The translations under genes were made by a program, and so were the position numbers. Under the pieces are notes generated by a model. The model had not been told where the DNA came from, did not search any database, and was given only the letters and a program-made list of their open reading frames with translations. Of a stretch of DNA of 64,000 bases, positions 16,687 through 24,218 are shown piece by piece; positions within the stretch are counted from its first letter, which is position 1, and every line of letters begins with the position of its first letter. Origin of the DNA: Denitromonas ohlonensis (lineage in GTDB: Bacteria > Pseudomonadota > Gammaproteobacteria > Burkholderiales > Rhodocyclaceae). The stretch is from positions 124,001 through 188,000 of the forward strand of contig NZ_VMNI01000006.1 of the NCBI RefSeq assembly GCF_007625205.1. Direction: 5' to 3'.

Positions 16687-17466
16687 ATGGACTTTGCCTA
16701 CACCATCGCCGGATTTGCCGTTGGCGCCGTCGTCGGACTCACCGGCGTGGGCGGCGGTTCGCTGATGACGCCCTTGCTGGTGCTGATGTTCGGCATTCAC
16801 CCCTCGGTGGCCGTGGGCACCGACCTGCTCTACGCCGCCATCACCAAGGCCGGTGGCACGCTGGCCCATAGCCTGAAGGGCTCGGTGGATTGGCAGATCA
16901 CCCGAACCCTGGCAACCGGCAGCATCCCGGCGGCGCTGATCACCCTGTGGGCGGTGCATCGTTACGCCCCCGGCGGCATGGGCGGCGCCACGCATGTGAT
17001 CACCTTTGCGCTCGGCGTGGCGCTGGTGCTGACCGCCGTGGCCATCGTGTTCCGGACTCGCATTCAAGCGTTTTCGTCGCGGGTGATGGGCAACACCCCG
17101 AACCCGGTGCGCACCCGCAATCTCACCATTGCCACCGGCGCCGTGCTTGGCGTGCTGGTATCGATTTCATCGGTCGGCGCCGGTGCGCTGGGTGTGACGG
17201 CCTTGTTCTTTCTGTATCCTGCGCTGCCTTCGCTGCGCATCGTCGGCTCCGACATCGCGCATGCGGTGCCGCTCACGGCCGTGGCCGGCATGGGCCACTG
17301 GGCGCTGGGCACGGTTGACTGGGCATTGCTCGGCAGCCTGTTGATCGGTTCCTTGCCCGGTATCTGGCTTGGCAGCCATGTTTCAGCGCGGGTCCCCGAC
17401 CGCGTTCTGCGTCCGATCCTGGCCAGCACTCTGGTGCTGGTGGGCGCAAAAATGATTACTCACTGA
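16687..17466 (+). CDS. TauE/SafE-family sulfite/sulfonate anion transporter
   Basis: A 259-residue membrane protein with about eight segments. Its N-terminal motif GLTGVGGGSLMTPLLVLMFG is the TauE/SafE signature, repeated in weaker form in the second half. It is the first gene of the sulfate assimilation operon and lies 11 bases before cysI, so a role in moving sulfite or sulfate is likely. The ATG at 16687 is chosen over one eight codons upstream because AGGTTGGA lies at suitable spacing. Confidence 0.88.
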   Translation: MDFAYTIAGFAVGAVVGLTGVGGGSLMTPLLVLMFGIHPSVAVGTDLLYAAITKAGGTLAHSLKGSVDWQITRTLATGSIPAALITLWAVHRYAPGGMGGATHVITFALGVALVLTAVAIVFRTRIQAFSSRVMGNTPNPVRTRNLTIATGAVLGVLVSISSVGAGALGVTALFFLYPALPSLRIVGSDIAHAVPLTAVAGMGHWALGTVDWALLGSLLIGSLPGIWLGSHVSARVPDRVLRPILASTLVLVGAKMITH

Positions 17467-17477
17467 GAGAAAACAAT

Positions 17478-19163
17478 ATGTATCGCTACGACGATTACGA
17501 TCAGCAGTTGGTGGATGAGCGCGTCGCGCAATTCACCGACCAGACGCGCCGCTACTTCGCCGGCGAACTGACCGAAGAAGAGTTCCTGCCGCTGCGCCTG
17601 CAGAACGGCATCTACATCCAGCGGCACGCACCGATGCTGCGTCTGGCGATCCCGTACGGCAACCTGCGCGCCGACCAGGTCCGCATGTACGGCCACATCG
17701 CCCGCACCTACGACCGCGGCTACGGCCACTTCACCACGCGCCACAACATGCAGTTCAACTGGTGCGAGCTGGAGAAAATGCCCGAGATCCTCGCCAAACT
17801 GGCCACCGTGCAACTGCACGCCATCCAGACCTCGGGCAACTGCATCCGCAACACCTCGACCGACCCCTTCGCCGGCGTCGCCGAAGACGAGCGCATCGAC
17901 CCGCGCCCGTGGTGCGAGCTGATCCGCCAGTGGAGCACCTTCCACCCCGAGTTCGCCTACCTGCCGCGCAAGTTCAAGATCGCCGTCAATGGTGCCGAAG
18001 AAGACCGCGCCGTCATCCGCTGCCATGACATCGGCCTCGAGCTGGTCAAGAACGAGGCCGGCGAGACGGGCTTCCGCATTTTTGTCGGCGGCGGCCTCGG
18101 CCGCACTCCGATCATCGGTGAAGAGATTGCCAGCTTTGTGCCCTGGCAGCATCTGCTCACCTATTGCGAATCGATCCTGCGGGTGTACAACCGCTTCGGC
18201 CGCCGAGACAACAAGTTCAAGGCGCGCATCAAGATCATCGTCAAATCGCTGGGCGTCGACGAGTTCCGCCGGCGCGTCGAGGCCGATTGGGCCCACTTCA
18301 AAGACGGCCCGAGCACGCTGACCCAGCAAGAACTCGACCGCGTCGCCGCCTGTTTTGTCGACCCCGACTACAAGATGCTGCCGAAAACCGACGCCGGCTA
18401 TGTGCAGGCACAGGCCGACAGCAAGCCCTTTGCGGCCTGGGTCAAGCGCAATGTGCGCGGCCACAAGCGGCCGGGCTACGCCAGCGTGGTGCTGTCGCTG
18501 AAAAAAACCGGCGTGCCGCCGGGCGATGTCACTGACACCCAGCTCGACCTGATCGCCGATCTGGCCGACCGCTACAGCTTCGGCGAAGTGCGCATCACCC
18601 ACGAGCAGAACGTGGTCCTCGCCGACGTCGAGCAGTCCGCCCTGTTCGCCCTCTGGGAACAGGCCCGCGCCGGCGGCCTGGCGACGCCGAACATCGGTCT
18701 GCTGACCGACATGATCTGCTGCCCGGGCGGCGATTTCTGCAGCCTCGCCAACGCCAAGTCGATCCCCATCGCCGAGGCCGTGCAGCGCCGCTTCGACGAC
18801 CTCGACTACCTGCACGACATCGGCGAACTGGAGCTCAACATCTCCGGCTGCATGAACGCCTGTGGCCACCACCACGTCGGCCACATCGGCATTCTCGGCG
18901 TCGATAAGAACGGCGAGGAGTGGTACCAGATCACCATCGGCGGGCGTCAGGGCAACCTGACCCATCTCGGCAAAGTGATCGGCCCGTCCTTCGCCGCCGC
19001 CGACGTGCCCGACGTGATCGAGACCCTCGTCAACACCTACGTTGCGCATCGCCACGAGGGCGAGCGCTTTATCGACACCGTGCATCGCATCGGTGCCGAC
19101 CCGTTCAAGCAAGCCGTGTATGGCGACAAGACGCCGGCACAAAGGAAGGTAGCCAATGGCTAA
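17478..19163 (+). CDS. cysI: Sulfite reductase, sirohaem/[4Fe-4S] subunit
   Basis: A 561-residue nitrite/sulfite reductase hemoprotein that reduces sulfite to sulfide. It has two ferredoxin-like half-domains and the sirohaem-Fe4S ligands CCPGGDFC and CMNACG near residues 412-460. No CysJ flavoprotein lies nearby; in betaproteobacteria this form is usually paired with a DUF934 protein and probably uses ferredoxin or another donor. It overlaps the next gene by eight bases. Confidence 0.92.
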   Translation: MYRYDDYDQQLVDERVAQFTDQTRRYFAGELTEEEFLPLRLQNGIYIQRHAPMLRLAIPYGNLRADQVRMYGHIARTYDRGYGHFTTRHNMQFNWCELEKMPEILAKLATVQLHAIQTSGNCIRNTSTDPFAGVAEDERIDPRPWCELIRQWSTFHPEFAYLPRKFKIAVNGAEEDRAVIRCHDIGLELVKNEAGETGFRIFVGGGLGRTPIIGEEIASFVPWQHLLTYCESILRVYNRFGRRDNKFKARIKIIVKSLGVDEFRRRVEADWAHFKDGPSTLTQQELDRVAACFVDPDYKMLPKTDAGYVQAQADSKPFAAWVKRNVRGHKRPGYASVVLSLKKTGVPPGDVTDTQLDLIADLADRYSFGEVRITHEQNVVLADVEQSALFALWEQARAGGLATPNIGLLTDMICCPGGDFCSLANAKSIPIAEAVQRRFDDLDYLHDIGELELNISGCMNACGHHHVGHIGILGVDKNGEEWYQITIGGRQGNLTHLGKVIGPSFAAADVPDVIETLVNTYVAHRHEGERFIDTVHRIGADPFKQAVYGDKTPAQRKVANG

Positions 19164-19680
19164 GCTCATCAAGAACCAGCAGATCCTCGACGACACCTGG
19201 CAGGTGCTGACGCTGGACGACGGCGCCGATGCGGCGACCGTTGCCGTGCCCGCCGGCCAATGGATCGTCCCGCTCGCCGTGTGGCAGGCCCAGCCGGCAC
19301 TTGCCGCGCGCGGCGATGTCGCCCCCCTGCTCGATGGCGCCGACGACCCGGCCGACCTCGCCGATCAGCTCGGCACGCTGTCGCTGGTGGCGGTGAACTT
19401 CCCGCGCTTTGCCGATGGTCGCGGCTACTCGATCGCCACCTTGCTGCGCAGCCGCTACGGCTACACCGGCGAGTTGCGGGCGATCGGTGACGTGTTGCGC
19501 GATCAGTTCAACTACTTCACCCGCTGCGGTTTCGATGCCCTGCAGCCGCCGGTCGGCAAGTACACCGACGCCCAGCTCGACGCCGCGCTGGCCAGCCTGA
19601 AGGACTTCACCGACCCCTATCAGGCCTCCGCCACCTTCCGCGATCCGCTGTTCCGTCGCCACGCGAGGCGCGCCGCATGA
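19156..19680 (+). CDS. DUF934 protein of sulfate assimilation operon
   Basis: A 174-residue protein matching DUF934, a small family almost always found after cysI in proteobacteria and often labelled oxidoreductase. The conserved block NFPRFADGRGYSIATLLRSR lies near residue 80, then GDVLRDQFNYFTRCGFDAL. Its exact activity is not established; a part in electron delivery to sulfite reductase is an inference from gene order. It starts inside cysI and its end overlaps the cysH start. Confidence 0.85.
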   Translation: MAKLIKNQQILDDTWQVLTLDDGADAATVAVPAGQWIVPLAVWQAQPALAARGDVAPLLDGADDPADLADQLGTLSLVAVNFPRFADGRGYSIATLLRSRYGYTGELRAIGDVLRDQFNYFTRCGFDALQPPVGKYTDAQLDAALASLKDFTDPYQASATFRDPLFRRHARRAA

Positions 19681-20444
19681 GCACCGTGTCGCCCCTTCGC
19701 CCCGCCGCCGGCAACCCGGCAACCCGGCCGGCGCTGACCGATGCGCAGCGGACCGCCGTGGCCACTAAGTCTGACGAAGCGCTGGCGCTGCTGCAGGCCG
19801 CCGTCGCCGAGTTCGGCGCCGAGGGCCAGCTGACCTTCGCCAACAGCTTCGGCGCAGAAGACATGGTGCTGACCGACCTGATCCTGAAAAACAGTCTGCC
19901 GATCGAGATCTTCTCGCTCGACACCGGCCGCCTGCCCGCCGAAACCTACGCCCTGATGGGCGAGGTGGAGTCGCGCTACCACACCAAGTTGAAGGTGTTC
20001 TTCCCCGACACCGCCGCCGTGGAAGCCTATGTGCGCGGCGAGGGCATCAACGCCTTTTACGACTCGATGGACTTGCGCAAGCGCTGCTGCCACATCCGCA
20101 AGGTCGAGCCGCTGGGCCGCGCACTGGCTGGCAAAAAGGCCTGGATCACCGGCCTGCGGGCCGCCCAGGCCGCCACGCGCACCGATCTGCCAACCCGCGC
20201 CTTTGACGCCAACAATGGCCTCGAAAAGCTCAACCCGCTGGCCGCCTGGTCGGAAAGCGATGTGTGGGCCTACATCCGTATCGAGAACGTGCCCTACAAC
20301 GCCCTGCACGATCAGTTCTACCCGAGCATTGGCTGCGCGCCCTGTACCCGCGCCGTCGCCCTCGGCGAAGACGTCCGCGCCGGTCGCTGGTGGTGGGAAG
20401 ACCCCACCGCCAAGGAATGCGGCCTGCACGTCAAGAAGTCCTGA
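19677..20444 (+). CDS. cysH: Adenylylsulfate (APS) reductase, Fe-S type
   Basis: A 255-residue CysH. It has the PAPS reductase-like fold (TFANSFGAEDMVLTDLI, IFSLDTGRLPAETY) plus the Cys pairs KRCCHIRKVEPL and GCAPCTRAV, which ligate a [4Fe-4S] cluster in APS-using enzymes and are absent from PAPS-only enzymes. The C-terminal ECGLH holds the catalytic cysteine. No cysC kinase is present, which fits direct APS reduction. Start ATG overlaps the DUF934 stop by four bases. Confidence 0.92.
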   Translation: MSTVSPLRPAAGNPATRPALTDAQRTAVATKSDEALALLQAAVAEFGAEGQLTFANSFGAEDMVLTDLILKNSLPIEIFSLDTGRLPAETYALMGEVESRYHTKLKVFFPDTAAVEAYVRGEGINAFYDSMDLRKRCCHIRKVEPLGRALAGKKAWITGLRAAQAATRTDLPTRAFDANNGLEKLNPLAAWSESDVWAYIRIENVPYNALHDQFYPSIGCAPCTRAVALGEDVRAGRWWWEDPTAKECGLHVKKS

Positions 20445-20468
20445 GCCCACTCACAGGAGGATGACCCC

Positions 20469-20591
20469 ATGCCCAAGGCACATCATCTGAACCCCTCACT
20501 GAGCCACACGCTTGTGCTGCGCCTCGCCGCGCTGCGCGCCGGCCTGCGTGCCGCGATCCGCGCCCTGCTCGCCCGAAACACGCACCACTGA
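20469..20591 (+). CDS. Small ORF (40 aa) between cysH and cysD
   Basis: A 40-codon frame with an excellent ribosome-binding site (AGGAGG at 20455-20460, eight bases before the ATG). The product is basic, with a Leu/Ala/Arg-rich predicted amphipathic helix (LRLAALRAGLRAAIRALLAR) and His-rich ends. It fills the otherwise empty space between cysH and cysD and its stop is eight bases from the cysD start. No homologous family is recognised. It could be a small protein or a translated leader for cysD. Confidence 0.55.
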   Translation: MPKAHHLNPSLSHTLVLRLAALRAGLRAAIRALLARNTHH

Positions 20592-20599
20592 GACTCTTC

Positions 20600-21514
20600 A
20601 TGACCACGCTCACCCAACAAACGCTCTCTCATCTCGACTGGCTCGAAGCCGAAGCCATCCACATCATGCGTGAGGTGGCCGGCCAGTGCAGCAGCCCGGT
20701 GCTGCTGTTCTCCGGCGGCAAGGATTCGGTATGCATGCTGCGCATCGCCGAAAAGGCGTTCCGCCCGGGGCGCTTTCCCTTCCCGCTGATGCACATCGAC
20801 ACCGGCCACAACTACCCGGAAGTCATCGCCTTTCGCGACAAGCGCGCCGCCGAGCTGGGCGAGCGCCTGATCGTGCGTTCACTCGAAGACTCCATGGCCC
20901 GCGGCAGCATCGTGCTCAAGCATGAGCACGAATCGCGCAACAAGCACCAGTCGGTAACCTTGCTGGAGGCCATCGAAGAATTCGGCTTCGACGCGTGCAT
21001 CGGCGGCGCCCGCCGCGACGAAGAAAAGGCGCGCGCCAAAGAGCGGATCATGAGCTTCCGCGACGAGTTCGGTCAGTGGGACCCGAAGAACCAGCGCCCC
21101 GAACTGTGGAACCTCTACAACGCGCGCTCGCACAAGGGCGAGAACATCCGCTCGTTCCCGATCAGCAATTGGACCGAGCTCGACGTGTGGCAGTACATCC
21201 AGCGCGAGCAGCTTGAACTGCCGTCAATCTACTTTGCCCACACCCGCCCCGTGGTGCGCAAGGGCGACCTGCTGATGCCTGTCACCGATCTCACCCCGGC
21301 CAAACCGGGTGACACAGTCGAAGACGTGATGGTGCGCTTCCGCACCGTCGGCGATGTGAGCTGCACCGCACCGGTTGAATCGGACGCCGACACGGTCGAC
21401 AAGATCCTCGCCGAAACCGCGACCACCACCATCACCGAGCGCGGCGCCACGCGCATGGACGACCAGACCTCCGAGGCGTCCATGGAGCAGCGCAAGAAAG
21501 AAGGCTACTTCTGA
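20600..21514 (+). CDS. cysD: Sulfate adenylyltransferase subunit 2
   Basis: A 304-residue ATP sulfurylase catalytic subunit, forming APS from ATP and sulfate together with the CysN GTPase. The PP-loop SGGKDS lies near residue 40, followed by FPLMHIDTGHNYPE, IGGARRDEEKARAKER and the C-terminal ERGATRMDDQTSEASMEQRK. It is followed by a 101-base gap with a degenerate palindromic repeat before cysN. Confidence 0.95.
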   Translation: MTTLTQQTLSHLDWLEAEAIHIMREVAGQCSSPVLLFSGGKDSVCMLRIAEKAFRPGRFPFPLMHIDTGHNYPEVIAFRDKRAAELGERLIVRSLEDSMARGSIVLKHEHESRNKHQSVTLLEAIEEFGFDACIGGARRDEEKARAKERIMSFRDEFGQWDPKNQRPELWNLYNARSHKGENIRSFPISNWTELDVWQYIQREQLELPSIYFAHTRPVVRKGDLLMPVTDLTPAKPGDTVEDVMVRFRTVGDVSCTAPVESDADTVDKILAETATTTITERGATRMDDQTSEASMEQRKKEGYF

Positions 21515-21612
21515 AGGGCGAGTGATTGGTTATTGGGGATGGGTCATTGGACCGATCGCCAACGCCGTCGCCCCCTTCGAATCACCCATCACTCATCACG
21601 AATTACGGAAAA
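21515..21612. repeat. Degenerate TGATTGG/ATCACCC intergenic repeat between cysD and cysN
   Basis: The left side carries GTGATTGGTTATTGGGGATG (21522-21541) and the right side carries ATCACCCATCACTCATCAC (21582-21600), roughly complementary. It resembles the ATCACCA tandem element at 29769-29828 and probably belongs to the same decayed family. Confidence 0.4.
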
Positions 21613-21615
21613 GAC

Positions 21616-22896
21616 ATGTCCGCACTCGAACACCTGCCCGGAATCGACAACGGCCTGCTGCGCTTTCTGACCTGCGGCAGCGTCGATGACGGCAAGAGCA
21701 CCCTGATCGGCCGTCTGCTGTTCGACAGCAAGACCATCCTCGCCGACACGCTCAACGCCATGGAAAAGACCTCGGCCAAGCGCGGCATGACCGCCGTCGA
21801 CCTCTCCCTGCTCACCGACGGCCTGCAAGCCGAGCGCGAGCAAGGCATCACCATCGACGTGGCCTACCGCTACTTCTCCACCGGCACGCGCAAATACATC
21901 ATCGCCGACGCGCCGGGCCACGAGCAGTACACCCGCAACATGGTCACCGCCGCCTCGACCGCCAACCTGGCGATCATCCTGATCGACGCGCGCAAAGGCA
22001 TGCTCAACCAGACCCGACGCCACTCGACGCTCGCCCACCTGCTTGGCATTCCGCACCTGCTGGTGGCGATCAACAAGATGGATCTGGTTGATTACGACCA
22101 GGCCACCTACGAGAACATCAAGGCCGAATATCTCAAGTTCGCCCACAAGATGGGCCTCAAGGATGTGCGCTTCATTCCGCTGTCGGCGCTGTCCGGCGAC
22201 ATGGTGGTCGACCGCGGCGAGCGCATGCCCTGGTACGAAGGCCCGACGCTCATCAACATCCTCGAAACCGCGCCCGCCGCCCACACCGAGCGCCCCGAAG
22301 CCTTCCGCTTCCCGGTGCAATACGTGTGCCGCCCGCAAGACTCCGCCAACCCGGCACTGCACGACTACCGCGGCTTCATGGGCCGGGTCGAGTCCGGCGA
22401 GATCGCCGTCGGCGACGCGGTCACCGTGTTGCCTAACGGGCTCACCAGCCGGGTCAAGGCCATCGAAATCGGCGGCCAGAAAATCGAACGCGCGATCCAC
22501 GAGCAATCGGTCACCCTGCTGCTCGACGACGAGATCGACACCTCGCGCGGCGACATGATCGTCAAAAGCGCCGAAGCCCCCGAGGCCGTCAAACAGATCG
22601 ACGCCAACGTGTGCTGGATGGCCGAAGCCCCGATGTCGCCGGCGCGCACCTACCTCATTCGCCACACCTCGCGCGAAGTGAAGGCCAAGATCGCCAAAAT
22701 CGATTACCGCCTCGACATCAACACCATGGAACACGAGTCGGTCGACACCCTGGCAATGAACGACATCGCCCGCCTCACCCTCAAGCTCGCCCAACCGATC
22801 TTCGCCGACCCCTATCGCAGCAACCGCGCGACCGGCGCCTTCATCATCATCGATGAATCGACCAACAACACGGTCGGCGCCGGCATGATCGTCTGA
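21616..22896 (+). CDS. cysN: Sulfate adenylyltransferase subunit 1 (GTPase)
   Basis: A 426-residue EF-Tu-like GTPase driving ATP sulfurylase. Motifs are G1 GSVDDGKSTLIGR, switch region EREQGITIDVAYRYF, G3 DAPGHEQY and G4 NKMDL, followed by two beta-barrel domains. It ends before any CysC (APS kinase) domain, in agreement with the APS-type CysH. The ATG at 21616 is used; the ORF extending upstream runs into the repeat region. A strong terminator follows. Confidence 0.95.
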   Translation: MSALEHLPGIDNGLLRFLTCGSVDDGKSTLIGRLLFDSKTILADTLNAMEKTSAKRGMTAVDLSLLTDGLQAEREQGITIDVAYRYFSTGTRKYIIADAPGHEQYTRNMVTAASTANLAIILIDARKGMLNQTRRHSTLAHLLGIPHLLVAINKMDLVDYDQATYENIKAEYLKFAHKMGLKDVRFIPLSALSGDMVVDRGERMPWYEGPTLINILETAPAAHTERPEAFRFPVQYVCRPQDSANPALHDYRGFMGRVESGEIAVGDAVTVLPNGLTSRVKAIEIGGQKIERAIHEQSVTLLLDDEIDTSRGDMIVKSAEAPEAVKQIDANVCWMAEAPMSPARTYLIRHTSREVKAKIAKIDYRLDINTMEHESVDTLAMNDIARLTLKLAQPIFADPYRSNRATGAFIIIDESTNNTVGAGMIV

Positions 22897-22917
22897 TCGC
22901 AGCTCGCGATGGACACA

Positions 22918-22944
22918 AAAGGCCATGCCCCGCATGGCCTTTTT
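22918..22944 (+). terminator. Rho-independent terminator of the cys operon
   Basis: The stem GGCCATGC/GCATGGCC (22921-22928 with 22932-22939) has a CCC loop and is followed by TTTTT. It begins 22 bases past the cysN stop. Confidence 0.85.
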
Positions 22945-22945
22945 C

Positions 22946-23249
22946 TTGCCCGAAAAGCGCCCCATGACGGTGCGACACGCCTTGAAAGCACCACCATGAC
23001 GCATCCTTTTCACCCGCGTCAGTCGCTGCACTGCAATGTACTTTTCCGCGACAACGTCGGCATTTCCTGCCTGAACAGGGATCATTCAACCTGTGCGGCG
23101 CAACATGATTTTCTCTCGTCGACTGGCACGAAAGACGCTTAGTTTTCCCTGCCCCAAGACTTTCACAGGCGGTAGCAAAGACCTGACAGCCTGCCGGCAC
23201 GGGTATTCAGCTCGACATATCGTCATTCATGATCGACAAGGAGAGACAC
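22946..23249. other. Gene-free stretch upstream of the CBS-domain gene
   Basis: About 300 bases without a convincing gene; the short frames here lack ribosome-binding sites. It contains TGCACTGCA (23027-23035) and TGTGCGGCGCAACA (23092-23105), resembling the TGC-N3-GCA palindromes seen elsewhere in the window, so it may be the control region of the CBS gene. Confidence 0.5.
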
Positions 23250-23684
23250 ATGCACGCACGTCCCATTCACCAAGTGATGCACACACACGGCTTCCTCGTG
23301 GTGGCACCCGACACCCCGGTGCTTGAGGTTGTCTGCCAGATGGCCAAAGCCAGGCTCAGCGCGGCGCTGATCGCCGAGCATGGCGTCTTGACCGGCATCT
23401 TCACCGAACAGGACGCCACCTTCCGGGTGCTTGGCGCCGGCCTCGACGCCAAGACCACGCCGGTGTCGGATGCGATGACTCACAACCCGATCACAAGCAC
23501 GCCTCACCAGCCCTTCGGGCATGCGCTGCACATGATGTACGAGGGCGGCTTCCGCCATCTTCCGATCGTGGACGCCAACCGCAAACCCGTCGGCATGGTC
23601 AGCAGCAAGGACGCGCTCAGCCTTGAGGCGGTTGAACTTCAGCAAGAACTCGTACGGCGCGAAGAGATCACGGTCATCCTCTGA
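23250..23684 (+). CDS. CBS-domain protein
   Basis: A 144-residue protein made of two CBS domains (about residues 8-60 and 70-130; VMHTHGFLVVAPDTPVLEV, GIFTEQDATFRVLG, VSDAMTHNPIT, HLPIVDANRKPVGMVSSKD). Such stand-alone pairs bind adenine nucleotides and often regulate a partner. The start at 23250 is chosen because AAGGAG precedes it; an ATG seven codons earlier has none. It is monocistronic, ending at a shared bidirectional terminator. Confidence 0.88.
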   Translation: MHARPIHQVMHTHGFLVVAPDTPVLEVVCQMAKARLSAALIAEHGVLTGIFTEQDATFRVLGAGLDAKTTPVSDAMTHNPITSTPHQPFGHALHMMYEGGFRHLPIVDANRKPVGMVSSKDALSLEAVELQQELVRREEITVIL

Positions 23685-23705
23685 CGCGCCTCGATAAGGT
23701 CGACA

Positions 23706-23734
23706 AAAAAACGCACCCCGAAAGGTGCGTTTTT
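23706..23734. terminator. Bidirectional terminator between CBS gene and DUF2853 gene
   Basis: The core stem CGCACC/GGTGCG (23712-23717 with 23724-23729) is flanked by an A-run on the left and a T-run on the right, so it can end transcripts from both convergent genes. Confidence 0.8.
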
Positions 23735-23777
23735 CTTTGCTTCGCCGTCGCCGCGCCAGCGCGGCCGACGGGCTGGC

Positions 23778-24089
23778 TCAGGCCAGCTTGCCCAGCGTAC
23801 CGGTAGCTTCGGCCAGCAGGTAGTAGAAGGTGACGCGGCTCTTTTGATTCACGCCCTTCATCTTCTCGCATACCTTGGCGATGCCGGCATCGGCGGCATC
23901 CGGCTCGAGTTCCAGTTTTTTCTTGGCGAATCCGTCACGCACCCGATCCAGCTCTGCCTTGTCGGACGCCGACACGAGAGAAGAATCCTTGTTACGCAGC
24001 GCAATGCCGCAGTACTTCACGATCTTGTCCACAACCGCAGCATCCGCCTTGGGTGCAAATTTCTGTACGTCAGCCAAATAATCGCTCAT
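23778..24089 (-). CDS. DUF2853 family protein
   Basis: A 103-residue soluble helical protein matching DUF2853, beginning MSDYLADVQKFAPKADAAVV with the conserved tail VTFYYLLAE. Function unknown. AGGAGG lies seven bases upstream of the ATG, indicating good expression. It ends at the shared terminator. No functional link to its neighbours is evident. Confidence 0.85.
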   Translation of the reverse strand: MSDYLADVQKFAPKADAAVVDKIVKYCGIALRNKDSSLVSASDKAELDRVRDGFAKKKLELEPDAADAGIAKVCEKMKGVNQKSRVTFYYLLAEATGTLGKLA

Positions 24090-24218
24090 CGTCCAACCTC
24101 CTTGTCATGAATGCACTACTAAGCGCTCCAAAACTAACATGATCCTGCGCCGAATGGCGCACGCAACCCAGCCAACATGGCATTCTTGACAAAATTACCC
24201 AAATTCAGCGTTTCGCGT

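Noticed and set aside
22909-23142. 77-codon frame after the cys-operon terminator
   Set aside because: It starts inside the terminator hairpin region, has no ribosome-binding site and no family features.
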